DNA from: Centrapalus pauciflorus
Lineage: Eukaryota > Streptophyta > Magnoliopsida > Asterales > Asteraceae
Length of the DNA: 64,000 nucleotides
Direction: 5' to 3'
Assembly (NCBI GenBank): GCA_020465985.1
Contig: JAANYP010003842.1
Coordinates: 1-64,000 of the forward strand
Shown here: piece after piece, positions 45,480 to 54,902 of the stretch
How positions within the stretch are numbered: the stretch's first letter is position 1
How the letters are laid out: each line of letters starts with the position of its first letter
Notes under the pieces: model-generated
What the model was told of the DNA's origin: nothing
Seen by the model: the letters and a program-made list of their open reading frames with translations, nothing else
The model's database searches: none
Position numbers and translations under genes: made by a program

Positions 45480-46899
45480 ATGTCGAGTTTGCACAAATTT
45501 TTAGAAATGGACCATGAGGTTGGCAAAACAAATTCTCCACCCAAGCTAATGAAGTTGGAAGATTACTACGTGTGGAAGGATAGATTTGCTGACTTTGCAA
45601 GATTTAATGTCATGCGTATGTTGATATGCATTGATGAGGGAAATGTTCCTCCTACGCAAGAGCTTGAAAGCCGATTAAGGGTTTAGAAGTATCAAAACAT
45701 GAAACATGACGACAAAAGATTTATGAGGCCGAGAACCGAGCTTTTTCGTCCATTAGAATGGCACTACCTCAGGAAATCCTACACACATTGAGGAATCATA
45801 GGACTTATAAAGAGCTTTGGGATGCTCTAGAGAAGAGGTGTGAGGCCAATCCCAAGGTGCGTAAAGGGAGGACGGAGATGTTGAAACAACAATTTGCTAT
45901 ATTCAAGGCACTAAAGAATGAGTCCTTGGATGAAACCATTACAAGATTCTATCATCTGGTAACTGAACTTGATAATCACAATGTTGAGTATTAAGAGACA
46001 GAGAAGATTGAAAAGCTTCTGGATGCTTTACCGGCTAAGTGGGAGATGTACACGACGCTAATAAAGTATGATGAAGAGATATTTGAGACTCTCACTCTTT
46101 AAGGGGTTATTGGAACGTTGAGGGCCTACAACTTCAAGTTGCAGAAGACGGAACGAGAATTTGAACAAGTACAAGATCTAGAAATGTACTTCGGGAAGTC
46201 AAAGTCGTTAACTTCTAGTGAACTAAAGTCAGGGGCCACAACATTTATTCGGGAGAAGAGCCAATACCTGTTGAGGCAGAAGAATCAAGTAATAGGGCGT
46301 CCTTAGGGTTTTCTAAACCAAAAGAAAAACCACAACACTCAGCGTCTACTTCTCAAAGCTATACCAAGATGCCTATGAGCGCGAAATCAGCTGAAGATCA
46401 CCTAAATCTTCTAGCTTCGTTTGTGGCAGCGTACGAAAATTGCGTTCAAGGAAAAATAAACGATGCAGCTCTGTGGGAAGATGACTACGATCTGGCAGAT
46501 CCCGAAGACTTGGAACAGATGGACCTACAATGGCAACTGGTCATGGTGACACAACGGGTCAAGCGATTTATGAAGAGGACGGGAAGGATTCTGAGTGTAA
46601 GCAACAACAATGTTTGTTTTGACAAGTGAAAGGTAAAGTGCTATAACTGTCAAGGACTAGGACACTTTGCCAGAGAGTGTCAACGGCCAAAAGTGGAAAA
46701 TTATCAGAATCAAAACCAAGGAAGACAGCAATCTAGTGGTTCTGGAAATCAAGCAACCATAGCTGCCATGTTAACAAATGTGTCATCAAACATACAGCTA
46801 GATGGAACGTATGATTGGAGCACTCATCCGGAGTCGAATGCTAGAGCCTTAATGGCTGAGGTAACTGAGACCGGGGGGGGGGGGGGGGGGAAGAGCTGA
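45480..46899 (+). pseudogene. gag: Copia-2 gag with CCHC knuckle, interrupted
   Basis: Starts ATGTCGAGTTTGCAC (MSSLHKFLEMDHEVG). The capsid core contains KLEDYYVWKDRFADF, then after a TAG near 45684 and a frame change TYKELWDALEKRCE and ETITRFYHLVTELD. More stops lie near 45992 and 46100. The acidic segment LADPEDLEQMDLQWQ parallels Copia-1 (LEEMDLKWQ). A TGA at 46627 precedes the knuckle CYNCQGLGHFAREC (about 46640-46681). The tail runs into an 18-base G tract and stops. It is the same architecture as Copia-1 gag but an independent family. Confidence 0.82.
46873..46890 (+). repeat. G18 homopolymer
   Basis: Eighteen consecutive G bases inside the gag frame of Copia-2. It shifts or destroys the frame, could form a quadruplex, and may be miscounted by sequencing. 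Confidence 0.9.
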
Positions 46900-48336
46900 A
46901 AAAGAAACAGAGGACACCTAGAAGTCTGAATCAATTCCATTGTTGGTGGAAAAGTCAGAGGAGCAAACCATTCTGGAGTTTGCAGCTCAAATGGCCAATG
47001 TGGAATCGGACCGCTAAAATGTAACTCTAAACTTCTCCACATTTCATGACTTATGTGTTTTAATTGCTACTTTAAATGATAGATTAAATCTAGTTCTAGA
47101 GACACATAACACCTTAAAGGCTCAGGTCCAATCATTAAAATCTGATAATGCTAGTCTTCTAGATATTAAGGAGGATTTAAGGGCCAAAATGAAAGCAGAT
47201 GCTCAGGATGTCATAGTTCTAAAAGACAAGTTAAGTGAACAATGTGTCAAGTTAGAATTCATGTATGAGCATGTCGAATCTTTGACCAAAGAACTCACCC
47301 TTAAGGATGTAGAACTACCTGAATCTAGAGTAAAGGTTGTAGAGGCAAATAACAAGCTTGAAAAGTTTAGGAACTCATCCCTAAATCTAGGCAAAATCTT
47401 AGAAGCTCAAAGGCAGTCTAAGAAACCAGTGGGCCTAGGGTATCAGGAGAGTCCGCCACCGTTCAACAACAATCATGTGCCTCAACCTCGGGATAAAACC
47501 ACTGAAACTGTTGAATCAGAAATAGCAACTGTAACAGATACTGAAAAGGAAAGTTCAACTAAGGTGTCGACCACTACCTCTAAGATTAAGAAAGTCAAGT
47601 TTGTGCAGTCTACTAGTGACACTAAACTAGGAGAAGTCAAACCTGTAAGTGATAATCAACAAGAAGGGGTAAACACTGTAGTTGAACCAAAAGAACATGA
47701 TACTAGTGAGACACCTAAATCAAGGGGTATTTATAAGAAACCGCTTGATAAGATGTCATGCTTCAGATGTCATGAGAAAGGTCACGTTGCGTCTAGTTGT
47801 CCTTATAAAAAGGTAGAGTCCATACAGACAATAGGGAAGCAAGATCAACCAGCCTTAAAGCCAGTTCCTAGTAATGCTAGTATAAGTAGTTCTCACCATA
47901 CAGAGAAGAACTTGAATGCAGCACCTAGGGTCACTGTTAAACAAATACCGGTATCGGTCAGACAAAATGATGTGATTATGACTAATTCACCTAATAGAGT
48001 CCCTAGTCAATCTAGGTCGGGACCACAACAAGTCTATAGGAGTACAACACCTAGGAGGTCTTACACTCCAGTTAGGTCACATACCCCTAACAGACACCAG
48101 GTATAGCCCAGGGATATAACAATGAAATGCATAATAATAGAACTTATTCTAGGGCTCAACCACAAATGACAGCCCAAAGGCCAATAGTGAATGTTAATCA
48201 CTCATTACCACAACAAGTTCTCAATCAAAAATCCAAGTCCCCTGAAAGGAGAGATGGGTATCTGAAAGAGTTCAAGTATGTGGATGAGAATGGTATTACC
48301 AAGTCAGTCATGGCTTGGGTTCCTTGTGTTAACTAA
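46900..48336 (+). pseudogene. Copia-2 gag extension: coiled coil and second knuckle
   Basis: A mostly open region. 47189-48106 encodes a Glu/Lys/Leu-rich coiled coil (LTKELTLKDVELPESRVKVV) and then a Ser/Thr/Lys-rich linker. The second knuckle CFRCHEKGHVASSC is at about 47758-47799, followed by a basic, Pro-rich tail (RSYTPVRSHTPNRHQV). A stop near 48106 separates the last piece (48127-48336), which ends VMAWVPCVN then TAA at 48334. The position corresponds to the WVYSTTN-stop of Copia-1. Confidence 0.78.
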
Positions 48337-48783
48337 CTTGTTTTCTTTCATGTGCAGGAGCTAACTACAGGTCTTAACAACAAGTGGTTCGTCGACAGTG
48401 GTTGCTCTCGTCACATGACTGGGGAAAGGAGTCTACTGACAGACTTCAAGGGAGGGAACGAGTTTTGTATCATTCGCTGGGAATAAGGAAGGAAATATCA
48501 CTGGAAAAGGAGTAGTCACTAATGGGACGATCACTCTTGATCAAGTTTACCATGTCGATAAACTTGATCACAATCTCATTAGTGTGTCTCAGATCTGTGA
48601 TAAGAAGAATTCAGTCATCTTTACTGAAACAGAAGCGTTAGTGTTGAAGTCAGGATTCAACATACCTGAAGAGTGGATCATGATGAGAGCCCCAAGGGTG
48701 AATGATCTGTACATGATGGACATGAATGTATCAGACTCATCGATGGGAACAATCTTTCACCTATCTAAAGCTTCAGAGTCATG
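48337..48783 (+). pseudogene. Copia-2 aspartic protease
   Basis: The active site is in KWFVDSGCSRHMTGERSLL (about 48382-48438). A stop and frame change near 48487 precede GNITGKGVVTNGTITLDQVY and the NLISVSQICDKK segment. The part 48584-48783 is open to a TGA. A pyrimidine tract ending TGCAG/GAG lies at 48340-48360, between the gag stop and the first protease codons, which are in the same frame as gag here. Confidence 0.83.
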
Positions 48784-49921
48784 ACACATTTTAACTTAAG
48801 GAAGATGAACTTCATCACGAAGAATAATCTTGTGCAAGGTGTTCCACTGAAGAGTTTTCAGTTCGAAGACAAGTGTGTACCATGCAAGTAGGGAAAACAA
48901 CATAAGAAGTCACACAAGTCGAAGACTCAAAACTCGATTGCTTCCACTTTCGATTTGCGGCATATGGATCTCTTCGGTCTAATCAACAAAACGAGTATAG
49001 GTAGTAGTTGGTATTGTTTGGTTATTACTGATGATTACTCACGTTTCTCTTGGGTTTTCTTTCTAGGTACAAAGGACGAAATAGCAGGCACGCTGATTGG
49101 GTACTTAGACCAAGTCGAGAACTCATACGGGACAAGGGTAAAACGTATCAGGAGTGATAACGGAACAGAATTTAAGAATGTCGTAATTGCTTTATATTGC
49201 CTAAATAAAGGCATAGTGCATCAATTTAGTGCACCTTATGAGCCATAACAAAATGGGGTGGCAGAACGTAAGAACAGGACTTTGATTGAGGCAACAAGGA
49301 CCATACTCTCGGATTCAAAGCTTCCTACCATGTTTTGGGGAGAGGCAGTGAATACCGCTTGTCATGTTTTAAATCGGGTCCTTACTGTCAAATCACTGAA
49401 CAAAACCTGTTATGAAAACAAAACATCTACCTAAGTTTGGTGAAAAGGCTGATGAAGGATACTTCCTAGGTTATGTTCCTAATTCACCAAACAATAGGGT
49501 TTTTAACAAAACAAATGGTACGGTTGAAATTGTGTTTAACATTAACGTAACAAGTTATTCACATGAACCCCAAACTGCACCTGAATGGTTATTTGATTAT
49601 GACTCTGTGTTTGAATTTTTTAACATACCTCCTAGTGGAAATGCAGCATTTGTGGAAAACGACTTCTCATCATTGAATCTCAACGACGAGTGTAGAGATT
49701 TTCCAAAATCAAGTGTTCAATCAAATTCTGAGACTACAAGGACAGAAGATGGGTCTCTAGCTGATGATGAACCTGAATTACCTATAAAGGAGAATCAGAC
49801 AAGTATTTCTACCTCCGAAGATAGTGCTCATGAGGAAGAAGTTATTCTGTCTGAAGTCATACCCCCAGTAGGTGAAATACGATCGAATTTCCGGGATAAT
49901 CTTCAAGTCGATGCAATTTAG
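48784..49921 (+). pseudogene. Copia-2 integrase
   Basis: The zinc-finger part (FNLRKMNFITKNNLV, KCVPCK) contains a TAG at about 48889 where Gln is expected. The core has RHMDLFGLINK and RSDNGTEFKN, then TAA near 49246 at the Gln before QNGVAERKNRTL; the catalytic Glu is present here. A frame change near 49410 leads to LPKFGEKADEGYFLGYVPNS and a variable acidic linker ending 49921. Note that the TAA is at the same codon as in Copia-1. Confidence 0.85.
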
Positions 49922-50097
49922 ACATCAAGAATAAATAAGGATCATCCAATTGAGGATATCATAGGGAATCCACATGACAGTGTGAGAACTAGGAGTAGTG
50001 TGAATAATAAAACAGTGTTGTTATCGATGATCAACGACTCCGAGGCGTTTCAAACGTGTTTATACTCATGTTTCATCTCATAAGTAGAGCCGAAAAA

Positions 50098-50966
50098 TGT
50101 ACAAAACTCTGAAAGACAATTCTTGGCTTGAAGCTATGCAAGAAGAACTGTCACAGTTCAGAAAGCTTGAACTGTGGGAGTAAGTGTCGTTGCCTCGAGG
50201 AGAAGTTGCTATAGGGACCAAATGGGTCTTTAAGTGCAAACGGGATGATCGGGGCATAGTTACTCGTAACAAGGCAAGATTCGTGGTAAAAGGTTTCAAT
50301 CAGGAAGAGGGGATTGATTATAATGAAGTGTTTGCACCAGTGGCGAGGCTTGAGGCGATTAGATTGTTTCTGGCTTTCGCGTCCTTCAAAGGGTTTAAGG
50401 TATATCAACTCGATGTCAAGAGTGCCTTCTTGTACGGCAAGGTGAAGGAGTTGGTGTATGTCGAGCAACCTCCAGGGTTTACTGATCCCAAGTATCCTGA
50501 CTGAGTATATCGACTTGATAAGGCTCTGTATGGATTGCATCAGGCACCGAGGGCTTGGTATGAGACACTGTCAACTCACCTCTTAGACAATGGGTTTGAT
50601 AGAGGGAGAATTGATAGTACACTATTCGTTAAAAGGAAAGGTGAAGACTTTATTCTGGAACAAGGGTACGTGGACAACATCATCTTCGGGTCGTCAAACG
50701 AGCAAATGTGCAAGGATTTTGAAAAGGTTATGAAGTCGAAGTTTGTGATGAGTGCTATGGGAGAGCTAAACTTGTTTCTCGGTTTAAAAGTTGAACAAAG
50801 GGAAGATCGAATGTTTATTCATCAGACGAAGTATGTCTACGACATTTTAGAGCGCTTCAGGATGGAAGGAACAATGTTTGCCGCGCACTTCAGTACTGAT
50901 CTACGCGGATTTGGCAATCAAGAACAAAAGAATGAAGAAAACTCAAGTGCTACCAAATACAACTAG
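50098..50966 (+). pseudogene. Copia-2 reverse transcriptase, YVDD changed to YVDN, truncated
   Basis: RT starts with SWLEAMQEELSQFRKLELWE, a TAA, and VAIGTKWVFKCKRDDRG. It has YQLDVKSAFLYGK, a TGA near 50502 after KYPD, then LDKALYGLHQAPRAWYETL. The catalytic box reads YVDNIIFGS: the second Asp is Asn (GAC to AAC, about 50672). The rest of the palm (MGELNLFLGLKV, TKYVYDILERF) is open. Element sequence becomes unrecognisable after about 50880 and stops by 50947. RNase H is absent. Confidence 0.87.
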
Positions 50967-52388
50967 CAGTGTACCAGTCGTATGTAGCACAGCTCGAAGT
51001 TGACCTCGAGAATTATCGAACTCAGGGAACGACGAATAAGAACGAGATACCGATACTTGGATGGTCACTAATATTTAGCCACTTGATGATTTGTGAGAGG
51101 AGTATTAAACTAAAATGAAACAATTAAGCAATCAAATAAACTTTTTTGGTTTCTTTGTTTTTTTTTACTTTTTATAAAAGCATCACCCACTTGGAAGCAG
51201 ATGAGATGTATGAGTGTAACACTAAAATTGCATTAACAATTTATGTTAGATTGATTGATAAAAGTAATAAACAACTAAAATCAAGGATCTACATATAAAT
51301 CAACTATCAACTATGTCCTTTGCGATAACTAAACTAGCTAACACATATTTAGCATGCAATCATGTGCACCATCATCACGTCAAGCGCCTAAGTACATTAA
51401 TCACACACAAACACGTAATCAGATAATTAGCTGCTTTAATTGGCAAATCAATACATGAATTAATCCTATTTTCGCGTCTAGCGCCTAAGAATCAATAACA
51501 TGCAATCTTCACAATCAACAATTAATCAGCTACTCATTATCACAGTAATGCTAGAATAGACAACTAACTATCGATCTTGCAATTAAAGCTAAATCACATA
51601 AAGCACAACTTGTTTAACACATCATTTTTATGACAATAATGCTAAAATCAATACTAAACATGCTGGTTTTAATAGATTTAGAGGTAACAAAGTGCATTGC
51701 CAATTTAAACACAAATCCACAACCAATCCAACTAACATTTACATTCAAAACATCAAATCCATCATCCCCAAGTAGGTGATCAATAAATCTACTCACTAAT
51801 CATAACAAGAACCAAAAATAAAACGAAATCTATGATAAACATCTTTAAAATCAGAGAAATAAAGGAAAGAGTATATCAAATTCGGAACTATAATGACGAA
51901 ATCGACCGGTAAATGATGTACGAATGCTTTAATCTTCAAATCTACCAAAAGCTTGCCTAAATCTACCCTAAAACTACTCAAAACCTCATCTAATTTGTGT
52001 GAGAAAACGTAGAGAAAACGCTGGAAAATTGAAGGCTGCCCCAAATCGTTGCTACTGCAATGGATAAAACCTATATGCATGCTCTATGGCCGTAGACATT
52101 TGGTTTGACTGGTCAATGCTGGAAATCTTCTAAGGTCGTAGGCCTATAATTCTACGGTCGTATGCTATGAAACTTCAATAACTCTAGGGGTGTTTTTGCC
52201 GAAAATGCTAGATGTCATTGTTTTCATCACTTTTTGCCTCGGCTTTCGTTCCTTCATCTATTTGGCGGTTTCGAAACTACCAAATACAAATAGAAAATAA
52301 ATCAGTATCATTTGCATGTAAATCGAGGCTATAATACCACAATACAAAGTAAAATGACATGAAAATATGTACAATTAGTGACAGATCA
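50948..52388 (-). mobile_element. LTR of an Athila/Tat-like Gypsy element
   Basis: Read on the minus strand it starts TGATCTGTCAC and ends ACTGGTACACTGCTAGTTG then TATTTGGTAGCA. GTACACTTGC-TTG-TATTTGGTAGCA is the usual end of Athila/Tat LTRs just before the tRNA-Asp PBS in plants (from memory). The PBS itself is absent because the sequence joins Copia-2 there. The interior is AT-rich and non-coding. Boundaries are estimates. Confidence 0.5.
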
Positions 52389-52480
52389 AAATACCCCACA
52401 CCTGAGCTTTGTTTGTCCACAAGCAAACCTGCTCAAAAATATCCTAAGCTAAGCCTCATCTCAAATAACTCTCTCAATCA
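52389..52480 (-). other. 3' internal end and polypurine tract of the Athila-like element
   Basis: On the minus strand GAGCAGGTTTGCTTGTGGAC and CAAAGCTCAGGTGTGGGG lead into the LTR. The pattern TTTGCTTG-GGAC-AGCAAA then GTGTGGGG is the hallmark of the 3' end of Athila/Tat interiors. Gypsy-3 interrupts it at 52481. Confidence 0.5.
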
Positions 52481-54480
52481 TGTAACATCCTCGGAATTAT
52501 TTTATTGAAATTGGGTTAATTAAGTGGAAAATATATATTTAAGTTGAAATTTGAGCAATTATTATGTATTTTGGATATTTAGAAAGTTTGTTATTATTTT
52601 AAGAAAATTTGAACTCGGAATCATCGTTATGGAGTATTATGAATTTAAAAGTTATTAATGATAATTTTAAGAATAAATCAGTATTTTATGGAACCGGTTA
52701 AGTCGAGGGGTGAAATGTGCAAAATGATGAAAATGAGAATAAAATGGCCAAAACCTCTCATTTTCTATAGTTTCACTCTCTCTCTACACTCTCTCTCTAG
52801 AAATTTTCTCTCTACATCTCTCTAAGATATCTCACAAACCGACCGGCCGATTATCGAGATTTATACGTCAACGGAAAGATCTCGAGGAGTACTACAACAA
52901 TCTGCAATTGGATTTCTGATTTCGTACAAATTGAGGTAAGAATCGACCCTTTTAAGTTTGTTGTTTCGGTTTTGAAGAACTTAGAATTCGAATCTGTTGT
53001 TTTGTGTGAATTGGAGCTTGTTTTGCTTGAAATATTGCAAGCATATGATAGTATATGCATAATAGAATCGAAACTAGGCATCATACTTGATATATCGGTG
53101 ATTTGAGGCTTAGAAATGTATGTTTTTAAGTTGTAAGATGAACAAACTCGAAAATATCAAGAACACAGTCGAAATGCAAGAACAAACTCGATTTTTGGTA
53201 CTAGATTCGAGTGTGTTTTCAAGTATATCACTAGATTCGAAGGGGGGGGGGGTCGAATCTGCCCCCAAACTCGAAGGTGGGTTCGAATCTACATATAGAT
53301 TCGAATCTGGTCATCAGATTCGATGGTGGGTTCGAATCTAACCCATTAAATTCGAGTTTAATGCCTAAAATTGAGAATTCTACTCTCTAAACTCGAGTAT
53401 TTTGAATGAAATTTATAGACAACACATAAAATGACAAAGGACAATGTATGAGCATGAAATGGGTTTAAATTTAATTATGGTCTGGAATTTAGACATGGAC
53501 CCGAAATGGGGGAAAATATTGCAAAAACTTACGAAACTTGGTTTATAAATTTAAACGGTTATTGACACGAGGTATTGTTGTAACTAACTTAACAGGTCCC
53601 TTGTGGTGTTGTTTAACCCACAGTGGGGTACTTGGTGGATCCGGTTGAAAGCCCGAGGAGAAATAATATTGGATTAAAGTTTAATTACGCACCCACTGTG
53701 AGTACAGTAGATTTCGCATGTTTATATCTGTTTTATGTTAAGCTTTGCCTGCTGAGACCTGTTGCTTCATTTGTTTGGTTGGAATTCTACTAACTTGCGT
53801 AGATTTAGATGCACATTCTTACTTGTTGCATGTCCGTTCGATTGTTGTGCATCTAGTGATGGACCGGTGGGTCGCATCGATTACTCTGATGTTACTGCGC
53901 TATATGACCTGGAGCTGATCCCTCCCAGGCCCGGTAGGCAGTATGTCATCCCCGATCGTACGTTTGTCTCAGATGGTATGTTTAAATGCCGAGCTTTGGG
54001 CTCGAAGGGGCTGCGGCTCTGGTCCGTACTTTGTGTACGAAGAGGATATCCGATGTTGGTCATCTGTGTTATCCTTGGGCTTCATAAAAATTTATAAAAT
54101 GCGTAATCTTTGTATTCACTAAGCATCCGCTTATTCCCCAGTTGTTTATTTTTATCTTACAGGTAAAGGAAAATCTGCAGCGGGACCTTCTAGTTAGGTC
54201 GTGTGGGAAGATTTGGAAGATATCTGCTATTTAATCGGTAATTATGTTGTGGGACAAATGTTATAATATGTTTGGGATGACTGTAATAAACTTTTGAGTC
54301 TGTAGACTTAGAATTGGGTACCTTGTAGCACCGTAGGGTGTTTGTCACTGTTGCACTACTTTATTTATGTATTTTAATGCTTCCGCACTTAAACTAGGTT
54401 ATCAGATCATTATGTATTTGTGTTTGATGATTAATCCTGGGTGTTATGTAAATGGTGGTTGTTGTGGCAAGGGTGTCACA
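52481..54480 (+). repeat. Gypsy-3 LTR A (2000 bp)
   Basis: Starts TGTAACATCCTCGG and ends GGGTGTCACA. Contains (CT)n near 52771-52810, a G11 tract at 53242-53252 and a cluster of AGATTCGAATCT-type palindromes (about 53140-53400). Open frames inside are identical in LTR B and are not genes. Confidence 0.96.
53140..53400. repeat. TTCGAA/ATTCGA palindrome cluster in the Gypsy-3 LTR
   Basis: Repeated ATTCGA and AACTCGA words, among them a 12-base palindrome AGATTCGAATCT (about 53307) and GGGTTCGAATCT twice, spaced 20-40 bases. The copy in LTR B is at about 58950-59210. Confidence 0.8.
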
Positions 54481-54485
54481 CGGGA

Positions 54486-54497
54486 TGGTATCAGAGC
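54486..54497 (+). promoter_or_regulatory. Gypsy-3 primer-binding site, unit A
   Basis: TGGTATCAGAGC, five bases after LTR A; identical to unit B at 60296-60307. Confidence 0.92.
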
Positions 54498-54698
54498 AGT
54501 AGTTTGAGATTCAAGTGTCCGTGAGGTCTTGATCTCAAACATTAGGTAATGATATGTAGTGGTTTAAGTAATGATCTGAACTAAGATGGGTTATGATCTA
54601 GTAATTATAAGAGATTAACTATCATACGGGACAAATGAATGGTGTCTTTAAATTAATGACATGTTACTAAACAAATTATATGTTTATAATTTCAGAAC

Positions 54699-54902
54699 AT
54701 GTCTGGAGGAGGAATGACACCTGAAGAAGCCAGAGAGATGATGCTAGCCATGATGGCTGAGCAGAACAAAATGATACAAGATCAGTTTCGGGAGGTCCAT
54801 CATCAACACGATCATCAACACGATCTTCTGGAGGTTCGAGTGGTGGTTCAGTTAACCGCCGGGGTCAGTCACAAAGAGCACCGGCTCGTGCTTTTCAGAT
54901 AA
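54699..54902 (+). pseudogene. Gypsy-3 unit A gag remnant (about 1 kb deleted)
   Basis: The first 31 codons (MSGGGMTPEEAREMMLAMMA onward) match unit B exactly. After CAGTTTCGG the sequence jumps to CATCATCAACACGATC, which in unit B is downstream of the zinc knuckles. The net loss relative to unit B is 1003 bp, so the capsid core and all knuckles are gone. ATCATCAACACG is partly duplicated at the junction. As 1003 is not a multiple of three, the remaining start is out of frame with pol and the frame ends at 54902. Confidence 0.9.

Larger units (their letters stand above)
44290..50947 (+). mobile_element. Copia-2: Ty1/Copia element truncated at its 3' side
   Basis: Has a 5' LTR, PBS, gag with two knuckles and a coiled coil, PR, INT and RT up to the region after the YxDD box. 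RNase H, PPT and 3' LTR are absent, and an Athila-like LTR in the opposite orientation follows. The domain layout is the same as Copia-1, so both are SIRE-like, but nucleotide sequences are clearly different families. Multiple stops and frameshifts. Because the 3' LTR is missing I cannot date it from LTRs. Confidence 0.9.

Noticed and set aside
53762..54097. Open frame of 111 codons identical in both Gypsy-3 LTRs (also 59572-59907)
   Set aside because: It lies wholly inside the LTR and shows no known domain; identity follows from LTR identity.
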